Source: Mycogone perniciosa
Lineage: Eukaryota > Ascomycota > Sordariomycetes > Hypocreales > Hypocreaceae
Direction of reading: 5' to 3'
Length of the DNA stretch: 53,208 nucleotides
Assembly (NCBI GenBank): GCA_025331125.1
Contig: JAOALB010000242.1
Span: 1 to 53,208, forward strand
Shown here: positions 35,334 to 46,827 of the stretch, in pieces
How positions within the stretch are numbered: position 1 is the first letter of the stretch
How the letters are laid out: each line of letters begins with the position of its first letter
Notes under the pieces: generated by a model
Told to the model about the DNA's origin: nothing
Database searches by the model: none
Seen by the model: only the letters and a program-made list of their open reading frames with translations
Made by a program: the position numbers and the translations under genes

Positions 35334-37529
35334 TATACTTTAGTTAATAAAGCTATTTGTAATACTTTATTAACTACTATCCTAGTTTATTTATAGTATT
35401 ATAACTGTCTAGCTATACTTTTAAAGCCTCTTTTACTTAATTAAAAGCTTTTTTATTATAAATATATATTAATATTTTATTATTAAAAGTAATAGGGATA
35501 TAAATGCTATAGCTATTATTAATCTATAATAATAGAAAATTAAATAATAAAGCTTTTTAAATAAATAAATTAATTTTAAATAGTTAAAATAAATATATTA
35601 ATTATCCTTTAACTTTATTCTTTACTTTTCTTTTTTTAGTTATTAAGATTATTATTATTATTAATAATAGCAGTATTAGCAGTATTAATATAGCTTTAGT
35701 AAATATTATACTTTTTATATATATTTTTTTATAGTGCACTTTTATTAGTTAATAATAAAATTATAGAATATAAATACCTCTTTAATTAAATATAGTTACA
35801 GTTGCCTTTTAAAGGTAGTTTATTATAGCGTTAACTATTTTTAGGCAGCTACACTTACTGCTGCTTTTATACCAGCTTTTATTTTAACTAATCCAGTTTT
35901 TATTACTGCGCCGGCTAATTTAATTGCTTAGCCTCTCTCTTATTTAAAGTTAAGGCTTGCTAAAAATTATAAGGAAGCCCTTACTAAACTGCGCGCCGCA
36001 GCGTCTTTATCAGCTCTTACTCCTACTCCTATTACTCCTATTACTGCTTTTACTCCTACTCTAGCCTTTACCCCTATTATTACTACTCCTGCTACTGCCC
36101 TTACTATTATATTATTATCCCCTTCTTATAAAGGTTATTTAAAGTTAGTAATTACTAGTAAAAGAGATTTCTTTTAATATATTACTATTGCCTGCTTTTA
36201 GCAGTATATTGCTTATTTTAATAGTAACTATTAATATACTCTTTAATATATTTCTTTTTTACTTTTACTATATTACTTTAATTAATTGTATACTTTATAA
36301 TTATTTAATATTTATATTAATTATATATTAGGTTTTGTAAGCTATAAATAAAAACGATAATTAAATAAATATACTATTTTTTCTTTATATATTTATAAAT
36401 TAATGCAATTAAATAGCAATTTAATATAAAAAGGCATTGCACCTTTAACTTAATTTATTAAAAGAGGAGGATTTAGTTTATATTAAAAAGGCAGCTGCTT
36501 TAGGTATTTATAATAATAATGCCTTTTATATATAGGCGTATAAAAGGTAGAAAGCTTTAAATAATTAATTATTATAGTAATAGGGTATACCTTTTATAAT
36601 AAATAGCCTTTAAGCTAAAATTAAATAATTTCTTATACTTTTATATATTTTATTCCAGTGACTATATATTTATTAAATTTAATAGTACTTTAAAGTATTT
36701 AAAGCGCTATTAAAGAAAAGCTTTAATAAACTTAATAGTAGGTATAAAGTAAATAAAAAGATAAAAGATTAAAAATAATCCTTTTTATTGTTTTTGTTAA
36801 AGGTATATATTTTATATATTAATATAATATCAGCAAATATTAATTTATCTACTTTCTTTAATTATAAAATATATAATTAATTAATTATTATAGTTAATAT
36901 TTTAATTAACATTAAAATTAAATTTTATCTTTTAAAAAAGGCAATATAAATTTATTGCCTTTTTCGCTATTTAAATAAAGGCAAGTAACCTTACTTTAAT
37001 TATAGATATATTAACTATATTTTAATGTATAGTATTTTATAATATACAGCTTAAAAAAATTATAATAAAATACCTTTAAAATAATCTTTAAATATTTATA
37101 TTATTAGCGAAAAAAGTATTACTTAAGGCAGTTAAAACTTATATTTTGCTTTACGCTTTATATTAAAAAGCTAAAAAGCGCTATATATATAAATAGTAAA
37201 TTAATTAATTAACTGCTTCAAAGTACTTTTTATTAAAGTTAATTAAAAGCTATAATAAAGTTAAAGCGCTATATATTATATTTAGCTTTATTATAATAGC
37301 TATATAAAGTATAGATTTTACCTTTTTTTAATATATTTTAATAGTTACTTTTATAGTTTATATTATAGCTTTTTTAAACTTTATAATTAATATTAAAACT
37401 ATAAAACGCTATATTTTATTATTAAACTTAAACTATTTTATAACCCTTTTAAAATAAACTTTATAGGAAAAGTATATTTTATACTCTTTATAGTTTTAAG
37501 TAATTTTAATATTTAAAAACTATTATATA

Positions 37530-37790
37530 TCCCCTTTCTTATAAAGTTTATACTTTACTTTAAAGGTTTTTAATAGCTTAATATAAAAAGCGTTATTATT
37601 ATAATAATATATTATTAAAATATTATTTATATAAAATATAATAAAAGTCTTTTAAGTTTAGTTATAGAAGAGGCAGGACTTTTTAAAGCTTAAAATTACC
37701 TTTTATTTCTTTAAAGTCAAGGATAATTTATTACATTATAGTTTTAGCGAGTCTTTTAGCCTATATAAAGGTTTAGCAAGTTTTAAATAA
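37530..37790 (-). pseudogene. Copia II reverse transcriptase relic
   Basis: Minus-strand reading, through stops, gives KPLYRLKDSLKL (copia KPLYGLRDSPRLW), then a CLFYN block, then Tyr-Ile-Asn-Asn-Ile-Leu at 37622-37633 where copia elements have YVDDIL. Both catalytic Asp codons are changed to Asn. Family membership is clear from the block order; activity is impossible. Confidence 0.8.
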
Positions 37791-38447
37791 ATATTTAATA
37801 ACTTAAACCCTTTAAAAAGCTTATATATAACTAGTTTTAAATTTTTATCCCTTAAAGCATTAAAGAAAGTATTTTTAATATTATATTACTTTAATTTAAA
37901 GTTAAATTTTACTATTAAAGTAATAAATATATAAAAAGAATATACTGCTAGTATACCTATATATATACTCTTTATTATAAAGTATTCCTATAAATCCCTT
38001 TAAACTATAAATTAAACTTTATAGTATTTTAAATTTCTATTTTAGTTAAACTTATATATAAAAACTTAATATATAGGTAATAGCTTTATTTTTGCCTTTA
38101 AGTATAATATCTTTTACTAAATTCCTTTTATATATAGAGAGTTAATTTTATTATATACAGTTTATTTAAACCTAGCTTTAAATAGGTATTTTATAAACTC
38201 TTTCCAGTCTTTTAGCAGTTTCGCTAAATCTTTTTAATAAATAACTTATTTATTAAAAGTAATACTTTTTTAAAAGGAAGCTTTTTAATTTATTACTATA
38301 TTAAAAATAGTAAATACTATTACTATACTTTTTAATTTACTATTTATTAGCTTTTATTAATTAAATAATACTTAATATAGCATTAAATTAAAGAGTCTTA
38401 TAATTATTAAGTATATACTAGGCTTATTATCCTTTAAAGTAGTATTT

Positions 38448-38824
38448 TGTGACGATCCGGGTTGATTCTTAACGGTTAAACCGAGGTTCGCAGGGTTTAT
38501 ATTAACAGAGAGGTCAGGGATAAATACTAAGCAGGGTAACATAGTCACAATTCTATAAAACAGGCGGTTCTAGTAAATACAATTATTAATGATTGTTTAA
38601 GTAACTATATTAAATAAGTGACAAGCCAGTCATATATATATAAAGGAGTGTTATGACAATCATTAGGGAACGTAGCTACGTTCCTGATAATTTAAGGTTC
38701 GTGATTACTTATATATATCCCTAATTATTAGTGATTCGGTATATACCCTAGTGATTATGTTCCTATTGGCCTATCGTTCCAATATTCCTCTAGACCCAGG
38801 CCTTAGCCTAGTCGGGTTATAATA
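38448..38824 (-). mobile_element. Solo gypsy-type LTR (377 bp)
   Basis: It opens TGTGACGATCCGGG and ends GGGTTATAATA (plus-strand reading) and is flanked on both sides by TATTT (38443-38447, 38825-38829), a 5-bp target duplication. It shares its first ~145 bp and last ~60 bp with the 403-bp gypsy I LTR but has a different middle, with an inverted block around GGAACGTAGCTACGTTCC. No internal region remains, so it is a solo LTR left by recombination between two LTRs. It is less mutated than its surroundings. Confidence 0.88.
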
Positions 38825-40668
38825 TATTTAAGGTATATATTTTAGTCCTATATATTAGGAGATATTTATTAACCTTTTTTATAGGTTATTTCCTTTAAAG
38901 TTTGATACTCCTGTAAGTATTAGCTACTACTTTACTGCTTAAAGAATTACTAGCTGGCTTTTCCTTTAAAATCTACTTTTTTAATATAAAAGTAGGTAAA
39001 TCTTTTATATATTAGTCTGCCTTTAGCTATAGCAGTTTATCCTCTTTTATTAAGTAATATACCTTTAATATATAAGGCTATTTATTTATTAACTCTCTTT
39101 TTTTAAAGAGGGGTAAATTGCTTTTAAAAGTATTATTTAAGGTTTTTATTAATATACTGGTTTTATTTATAAAGATTAACTATTTTAAAGTAGCCTTTAA
39201 TATTTAAAGACTAAAAAGTCTTTTTAAATATACTAATAGTTTACTTAAAGCGTTTATTAAACTAATTTTAATACTTTATATAATTCTTACCTTTAAAGGT
39301 ATACTCTTTTTTTTTATATTACTTATAAAAGTATTCTTTACTGCAGGAATATATATTAAAAAGAGTTTAAATTCCAGTTTATTTTCTTTAACTTTATTAA
39401 ATAGCTTATTTAACTTAACTATAAACAGTTTATTTGCGCTTTCTTTTTTACTGTTAAAGAAACTAATTTTATCAAACTCTATATCTTTTATAATAATTAC
39501 TTTTACTAGGTAAAGTAATTAAATGCAATATATATTATTTATAGTATATTCAATAAAATATTTAATTAAGCTTTTAGACTTTATTTTTAATTCTCTTTTA
39601 TTTTGGCTAGCTTTACAGTCTTTATTAAGTATATAGGCGCAGCAGCTATATATATAAACTCCACTTTAATTTAACTATAGGTTTATAGACAGCTCCTTTA
39701 TTAAAAGGGGTATGAAATTGCAGAACTATTACTTTAATTTTTTAATAAGTAATATTATATAAAGGCTATATATTAAACGTATATTAATAATATATACTGC
39801 AGCTTTTATACTTTTAGGCTATAAATTAGTTAAAAGGCTTATAGCTTTAAATATTTTTATTAATTTATTTATAACTTCTTAACCTATATGCTTTAAGGCG
39901 CTATTTAGCTTATATTTATAGGAAAGCGTAAGCTTTAAGCTAATTCCTTTTGCGTTTACTTAAATTTAGAAATATATTAAGCCTTTAACTATAATTATAG
40001 CTTTTTTATTATTTTACTTAAACAATATATTAAGATATTATATTGTATTTTTACTATATTTATAAAGTTAAAGAAAGTATTAAAAATAGTATTTTATTTT
40101 TTATGTAGTAAAGGGCGTATATATAATTATAAAGTATATTTTTTCTTTAAGTATTAAAAGTTAATTATCCCTATTATAAATATAAGGATAGTCTTAAAGA
40201 TCCTAGTATACTTTAAAGAATTGTTTTAATACTTGTCTTTTAGAGATTCTATAAAAGATAACCTATTTTATATATATAAAGATATAGGCTTTATACTCTA
40301 TTCGCGTAGTTCCTTTAATATATATATTCTTTACATTCTTTTACTAATACTTTAAGTGCTTTTACGCCTAAATATTTTAATTGTAAATATTAAAGCTGCT
40401 TTAAGTTATTATATAGTATTAATAGGTTATATTTTCTTTTTCTTTTTAATATTATATAGATATAGTAGTCTGCGCTAAGAAAAAGGAATGAAGCAGTTAT
40501 ACTGCTTAGGATAGTATACTTAAAGATAAGGGCAATATACAGCAATAGGGGTTTATATTAAAGAAATAGAAAATTATACTTATTCTTTACTTTCCCTATA
40601 ATAGTATTTAAATTTACTATATTAATATATCGTATATTATTCCACCTTATAAACTATATTCCTACTTT

Positions 40669-40857
40669 TTAAACCTTTAATAAAAATATAATATTAATAT
40701 AAAATCCTTTAATTATAGCTATATCTATAAGCTTTACTAAACGCGCTGCCTTTTTATATAGATTATAAAAAGCATTCTTTAATAGGCAGTATCCCTTTTT
40801 AGCTATAAAATATTTAACTCTTTTTATCTTAATATAATTATTTTCTATATTTAACAT
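40669..40857 (-). pseudogene. Copia II pol fragment near protease/integrase junction
   Basis: A 62-codon open stretch survives RIP by chance. It includes CLLKNAFYNLYKKAARLVKL, resembling the LRNALYVP...ARLVSL block at the end of copia protease and start of the integrase region. Its place upstream (in element sense) of the reverse transcriptase agrees with copia order. It is not a gene of its own. Confidence 0.55.
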
Positions 40858-42284
40858 AAAAAGCTAAAAATAAAGTAATTCCTACTATTTATTAAATAAA
40901 TAGTATTATAGGTATTAAAGAAAGTACTTTAAGAAAAGTAGTAAAGTATATTTTATATATTAGTATATATTAATATATTTATTATATATACTATAAAGCT
41001 TACATTTTCTTTATTAATTAAATTTAAAGAGATTAAAGCAGCTATAACAGTTAGAGCTATACTTCCTTAAACTAAGGCTATAAAGTTTATACCCTTTTTA
41101 TTAAGCTTATTGCAGAGCGTATACTATTTATTTTTTTAAAGGCAAATATAAATTTCTGCAGTTTATTACAGGTTAAAGATATATTTCCCTTTTTTATTAG
41201 GTTTTCCTTTAAATTCAGTAAATAATATATTATAATCCTATAAAGACTAATTATACTTTTTTTATTTATATAAGTATTTTCTTTTTAATAAAAGCTTTTA
41301 AATATATAATATTATTTACTCTAGCTTTATTTAAGTAATTATTAAATATTATATAAAATCTATAAATGTAATTCTCTATATTCTATATACTATTTAAAAA
41401 AAGTTAACTAAATTAATTAAAAGAGAAGATTTTAGCAGTTTTACTGCTTTTAATTTAACTATTTATATAGTATAGGTAATATAAAGTAAAGTTTAAGGTA
41501 TAGTATACTTTAATAGCTTTTAAAAAATCCTTTTAGGCAGCTATTCCTATAACTTTAAACAGCTTATACTTTACTGTATTTATATAAACGCGCGCCTAGT
41601 TTATATATTATATTTCTAGCTTTAAATTCCTATATTCTATATTATATAAAACGCATTTATATAAAATCTATACTTCGTTATATATTATATCTTTATAAAA
41701 AGCTAATTATTTTTTAAACCTTTCTATAATTTAATAAATAGTAAACTTAGCGTTTAAGTTTTTATTATTTTTATTAGCTGCTTTAATAGTAATAAAGGCT
41801 AAGGCTATAGTTTAAGTTACAGCTTTAAAGTCTATAAAGACTAAAATATAAATACTAGTATTAATTGTCTTTTATATCTATTTAAAGATTACTGCCTTAG
41901 CTTTCCTCTTTTTAGTATATAAGGCAATAGTATATTAGTATTTATAAAGCAGACTATTATAATAAATAAAGATATCTGCTAAAGTAGCTTTTTTTTTAAA
42001 TGCTTTTAAGGCAGTTTCCTTTACTTTAGTTAAAGTAAATGGCTTTAAAGCAGGGAAATAGTTATTATTTTAATTAGGGAGATTAAGATTAACTTTATTT
42101 TAAATCCTTGCGGTAATTATATAATTATTTACAACAGTAATCCATTTAATTTACTAGACCATTAAATCCAGCTTTTTAAAGGTAATATCTCTTGTATTAT
42201 CTATTATAAAAGGTAGCTTTAAGAGTTTAAAGGCAAAGGGAAAGAGTAAAGGTAAAGATATAATATTAAGGGAAGTTTCTAGTA

Positions 42285-42720
42285 ACTCTAGTAGTTACTA
42301 CCCAGGCTTATAACTGTGAACCGTTATACCAGACCAGCAAAAGTAAAGTATACACCTCTGCAATTATAGCTGATAATGCAAGTTATATTGCCGTTATCAT
42401 ACCCCCCCAGATTGGCGAGGGCTGTATGCTGAGGTAATCTAAGTCGATAATTCGTGGGCTCAATTGCTGAGCTAATAGATGTGGCCGCTTGGTTGGGCTC
42501 AATATAGTAGATATTCCCTGTCTAGACAAAAGGCGCTTTTTTTAGCCTTATTCCTTGATTGGATGTTCCATATATGCATGTCGTAAGCAGAGGCCTTTTT
42601 CCGTTAGGCATGCTTCTTGCAGGATTCAAACTCGTGATGTCTTGGATAGCAATTTGTATGCAAATGGAAGTTTCAGGCGTCTGCCTCGTCCCGAGAGGGT
42701 TAGCCTCCCAGGCTTATAAC
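42285..42720 (-). other. Unmutated leader region of copia II
   Basis: Composition changes abruptly from RIP-saturated to ordinary at about 42285. The block precedes gag in element sense and should hold the primer binding site beside the LTR; the first minus-strand bases are GTTATAAGCCTGGGAGGC. The 17-base string CCCAGGCTTATAACTGT occurs at both edges (42301-42317 and 42707-42723). No coding frame here is convincing. Confidence 0.6.
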
Positions 42721-42994
42721 TGTCGCGGAGCGCGGCACAACTATGTGGAGCATAGAGAGAAATGGGAATAAAGCTTGATTCTAGTAATAAATATGCCGTA
42801 ATAGCCTCGCTATATATACACATAGCTAATATAAAGGAAAACGTAGAATGTATGCGTTGTAAGCGCCTATATAGTCTGATATATCGCTTACGCGATGTAT
42901 ATGTCAGCTGGTATCTGCTATGTAAGCAGATAAGAGCTCCCTAGCGCTAATAAGCGCTGATAAATGGTAGGTCCTTAGCCTACCTAACCCAACA
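42721..42994 (-). repeat. Copia II 5' LTR (274 bp), nearly free of RIP
   Basis: It starts TGTCGCGGAGCGCGGCAC and ends CCTACCTAACCCAACA. It is the best preserved LTR of this family in the window and serves as the reference for the two mutated copies. Confidence 0.9.
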
Positions 42995-43043
42995 ACAAAC
43001 AAACAAACAATACCTATATAACTTTATTGTTTGTTTGTTTGTT
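42994..43043. repeat. Perfect 18-bp inverted repeat from two LINE tails
   Basis: The arms AACAAACAAACAAACAAT and ATTGTTTGTTTGTTTGTT are exact reverse complements separated by 14 nt. They are the (AAAC)n tail of LINE B and the opposing tail of LINE C. Confidence 0.85.
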
Positions 43044-45648
43044 TTATTATTTACATCTATTAAGTAAGCTAATTATATAAATCCCTTATAGGCAATGAGA
43101 TATTAAAAGCTAGCGGCTTACGCTGCTATTCGCTGAGTTTTAATTTATAAAGGAAAAAGGGTTAATTTAGGTAGTGTTAATCTATTTCCGCTAAGGGAGG
43201 ACTATAAAGGTCCGCTTCCTTTACTAGTTTCTGGAAGGCTTTGCTTCTTGTAGGTCTAAGTAGGTAAAAGAGGGGGGTCTCTCCTAGGGGGATATTTAGG
43301 AGGAAAGGCTTAACTATTCTGTATTCCGCGAAGTGGCTTTATCTCTTTAGTTTGCCGCACTTATAGACAGGCTCTTTATTATACCTAAAGCGTTTATAGT
43401 ATTTTTAAAAGTCCCTATATCCCGATCTTTCTGCTAAAAGCCTGTAAAGGATAAAGTATAGGAGCTTAAATTCTAAAAGGGAAGCTAGGGCCCTAAATCC
43501 CTATTATTTATAGCCCTTTAGGGTTTTACTAAGCTAATTTTATTCTTTTATTTCTATAACTTCTTCTTTAATCTATCTTTTAATCTATATAATTATAGCT
43601 TAGTTTTATAGCGCAGCAGGGAAGGCTGCGTTTTATTTAATTAAATAGTCGGCTTATTTATTGCCTATAATATCCTTATATCCTCGAACCTATAAGATAT
43701 AGGTCTTGCAGGGCAAGATACTTTATATTGATTTTTAAAAGCGTATATATAATTTTTATATAAAAAAAGGGGGCTTATTAAATAGCCTGTTAATAACTAA
43801 TAAATAATTTAAAAAAAAAGTAGGCTATTTAAATTATATAGTCTTCTTTTATATATTTAGTTATTAACTTTATAGCCTTTAAAGCAGCCTATACCTCTAT
43901 ATTATAGACCTTTATATTATTAAAGCGCCTAGTATCTATAATTACTTTTACTTTATAATAAATAACTGCTCCCTAGCTTATATTCCCTTTAATTTAAGAC
44001 TTATTAACGTATGCTAAAATTAAATAAAAGGGGAGGGACTTAATTATCTCTAGGTATTTCTTTATTGCAATTAATTTGCCTATACCTTTTAGGTTAAAAT
44101 TAAAGAGGATATATAGAGACTTTTTAGTAAAAAGTATAGGTTTAATAGTCCTGTTAACTAAAGCGGCAGTGTATTAAAGTCTAGCCTATAGCAGTTAAAG
44201 AGGAGGTTTTTTATTAATGCATTAACTGATTAGGTAATTTTAATCTAGTCCTATAAACCTTACTGTGCATTTAAGTTAAGCTTAGGCTAAAGTAACACTA
44301 GCTATAAAGACCTTTAACTTTTTATATCAAATAGGGATATTTATAGTCTTTTAAACTAAAAGGACTGCTTTTACTGCAGTTTTAAAGGCTTTATTTATTT
44401 TATGTATTAGGCTGGATACTCCTGTATTTACCTGTTTAATAGGGTTAGCTTGCAATTATTATTTATACCTTAGCTACTATACTTTTATTTTATATAAGGC
44501 AATAAAGAGAATATAGGCCTTTGCGGCTTATATAATAGCTTTAGGGGGTAAGCCTTTTTAAGTTTTATTAAATAACTTAAAGAAGTTAAAGACTTTATAT
44601 ACTTTGCCTATAAGCGTTTCTATATATTTCTTAAAGGAAAGCTTTAAGTTAAAGTAGACCTTTAGTTACTGGATATCCTTTTTAGGCTAGACTGGTTTTC
44701 CTTTTATTATAATACCTTTATTATGCATTTAGCCTTTTTTATAGTAAAAGTGCAGCAGTTCTGCCTTAATATAGTTAAAGGATACTGTATTTTTTACTCC
44801 CTACTTTAGCGTTTTATTAAATGCCTACTATATAAAGGTAGCTGTTTCTCGGGTAAACCCCTTTATAATAAATATAATAATATTGTCAGTATATTTAAAG
44901 TAAGACTATTAGTCTTTAAGCTAGAGGATTAGGCTAAAATATAGTATTAATATAATAGGGGAGATAGGGGACCTTTATAAAGCACTGCACTTAAAGGCAA
45001 AGTCCAGTAAATTAATCCTATCTCTTTTACAGATAAAAGCGGTTCTATTGCTTATAAAAGACTCTGCCTATTTTATAAACTAGACAGGCCAGCCTTATTG
45101 CCTAAGCTATAAGACTAGTCTATTCTTTATAATAATATTAAAGGCCCTAAAGATATTAAAGGTAAATAAAGTTATAACCTCCCCTTTACTTAAAGTAACT
45201 TCGATATTGTAAATTAGGCAGGCAACTAGGTCTATGGCTGCTCTTTTAAAGAGGGCTTTAAAATACTGCTTTAAGAGGATTTTATATTTAAGTGCTAAAA
45301 GGGATACCCTTTTAGCAAATAGCCTCTCGAGGCCTTTTCTTATATAAAATAGCAGTAAAATAGGCCTAAAGGCTTTATAGGTTGTATAGTCGGGCTTGCT
45401 AGGCTTAGGTATAATAGTAACTTCGGCATTCTTAAAAGGGAGGGGGTAATATCCCAGCCTAAAGTAACCCCCAAAAAGGTTTATAATAAACTCTTCGATG
45501 GCGGGCTACGCGTAGTGTAGAAGGGCAACCGATATGCCGTCTGCGCCAGGCACAGTATTCCCTGCTCCAGTTATAGCCTTCTTTGCCTCCTCTTTAGTAA
45601 CTGTCTCATCCCACAGTATCCAAGGGTTCTCCGGTGCCCGGGGTTCCC
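43026..45648 (-). mobile_element. LINE C, Tad/jockey-like non-LTR relic, lightly RIP-mutated
   Basis: Near 45400-45640 the minus strand encodes a long clear reverse transcriptase start: WILWDETVTKEEAKKAI, NTVPGADGIS, then (after one TAG) PAIEEFIINLFGG and PFKNAEVTIIPKPSKPDY, the standard layout of LINE reverse transcriptases. The active site at 44882-44893 reads Tyr-Thr-Asp-Asn, followed by IIIFIIKGFTRE. The 3' tail is (AAAC)n at its left end. It is 5'-truncated at about 45648, where it meets the 3' end of the terpene cyclase relic. RIP grows heavier towards the left. Confidence 0.85.
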
Positions 45649-45659
45649 ATATATAATTT

Positions 45660-46671
45660 TATTATATAGGAAGCTTAAACCAGTTATATTGTAATATTTG
45701 TCGGCTCTAGACCTTATTTCCATTTAGTTGCATTTTGATATCCTCTGTATAGGCTATTAGTATATATAATCACCTAATTTAACGAGCTCGACTATGGCGT
45801 CGTGGCGGGCTTCCCACTCCCGGCATATAGGATAGAGGGAACACTTTGAAGCATTAAATAATAAGCCAGGATCGTGATCAAGGACAGGCACGGCATTGAC
45901 AAGACTTGTACCTTCGGTACACTTAGCCACAGCATCACTGAACTCCTTATCAACACAGTACATATTGTTGACTACAGTAAGATAATTGGAGTAGTTCCTT
46001 TCTCAAGCTGCCGTGATAACTCTATCTGAGGCAGGGACTTTGCGGCCTGTCATAAAACATTGTAGGGCTAAGAGGACATTGGGGGTAAGAGTGAGTGAGA
46101 GGGCTCCTTATGGTTTGGCGATGGAATCAAGTGGTAGAGTAATGATGGCCAGGGAGAAAAGCGTACCGTGATGCCATATCGAGCTCACGGTAGTCAAGGT
46201 AGCCTCTTAGTCGCTTTGGAACCAGACGATCCTAAGAGACTCACGATTCCCAGAACTCGAAGCTAGGTACCTCCATCTCATCCATGAGGTCTACTCGGTT
46301 CTCTCAACATGAGCCTCTATCTTCACAAGGGGGCTGTTAGGACCAGGTTTGAAAGCCTGATTACTTGCTCACCGTCGATGAGGAATAGGTAAACGAGGAA
46401 GTTCACCCCAGCTAAGCGGCGATCAGGAAGGGCTTTAGGGTGCGCCCAGCACGGCCAGCCAGGAAGATCCCTTGCGATGAAAGTGTGTCGGCTCTTCTGG
46501 CTCGGGAATGGCCAACGCTTGAGAAAATATTTGTTACAGTCCTTCCTGATTTGTGTGGCGGCTGGAACACACGCTCCCACCCATGTTGATGGCGGGACAG
46601 CCCTTCTAGTCGGTACCGGAGTTAGGGAGGCTTTGGAAAGTCGGGAGCCTATATTGATGGGCATGTTGTAA
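45660..46671 (-). pseudogene. Class I terpene cyclase pseudogene
   Basis: Several minus-strand blocks, in order, match fungal class I terpene synthases. An N-terminal part (46664-46323) has NKYFLKRWPFP, a PKALPDRRLAGVNFLVYLFLID block, and IDGE at 46365-46385 where the metal-binding DDxxE-type motif should be. Then come PSFEFWES and LRGYLDYRELD (46178-46211). The NSE-type motif reads NNMYCVDKE (45943-45969) instead of an NDIYSYDKE-like form, followed by EGTSLVNAVPVL, CREWEARHD and a GNKVxSRQILQYN end. The conserved Trp in that end is TAG (45707-45709), a CpA-to-TpA change. At least two frameshifts and stops separate the blocks. The family cyclises farnesyl or related diphosphates; this copy lacks both intact metal sites and is dead. 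Confidence 0.85.
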
Positions 46672-46731
46672 ACAGTTAGGCTTTCATATAGCGTGTTGAG
46701 CTTATCTGAGAGCGGCGTGGGGGTGATATTG

Positions 46732-46827
46732 TCTATATACAGTTGGTACCATCATGATGATTGCTATAAATGCGATTATTAGCCTATTCTTTTGCCTATT
46801 GGCGTGACGGTATGACGGTTCGTCACA
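46732..46827 (+). mobile_element. Solo, slightly shortened TRIM LTR without RIP
   Basis: It matches the right three quarters of the TRIM LTRs at 20311 and 20663 (GTTGGTACC, GCTATAAATGCGATTATTAG, CCTATTCTTTTGCC) and ends TTCGTCACA. Both flanks read TATTG (46727-46731 and 46828-46832), which may be a target duplication, although the left end starts TC rather than TG and lacks about 23 bp of the other copies. It lies just upstream of the terpene cyclase relic. Confidence 0.7.

Larger units (their letters stand above)
35060..42994 (-). mobile_element. Complete Ty1/copia element II, 7935 bp
   Basis: Two 274-bp direct repeats (35060-35333 and 42721-42994) bound it; the minus-strand sense starts TGTTGGGTTAGG and ends CCGCGACA. 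The flanks ATAAA (35055-35059) and ACAAA (42995-42999) are a 5-bp duplication with one C-to-T change. Minus-strand translation gives a copia reverse transcriptase (see 37530-37790) and, at 40669-40857, a fragment resembling the protease to integrase junction. A solo gypsy-type LTR with its duplication accounts for 382 bp of the length. The element sits in the (AAAC)n tail of LINE B. Confidence 0.9.

Noticed and set aside
42600..42700. tRNA-like string GTTTGAATCC on the minus strand
   Set aside because: The flanking bases do not pair into a T stem or acceptor stem, so no tRNA gene can be drawn.
42559..42944. Three overlapping 60-70 codon frames in and next to the copia 5' LTR
   Set aside because: They lie in the LTR and leader, overlap on both strands and show no domain.
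45660..45756. Treating this stretch as the 5' continuation of LINE C
   Set aside because: LINE A and LINE C stop matching near 45648, and the translation here fits the terpene cyclase C-terminus.
45757..45963. 68-codon minus-strand frame as a separate small gene
   Set aside because: It is one block of the terpene cyclase pseudogene, containing its damaged NSE motif and the CREWEARHD block.
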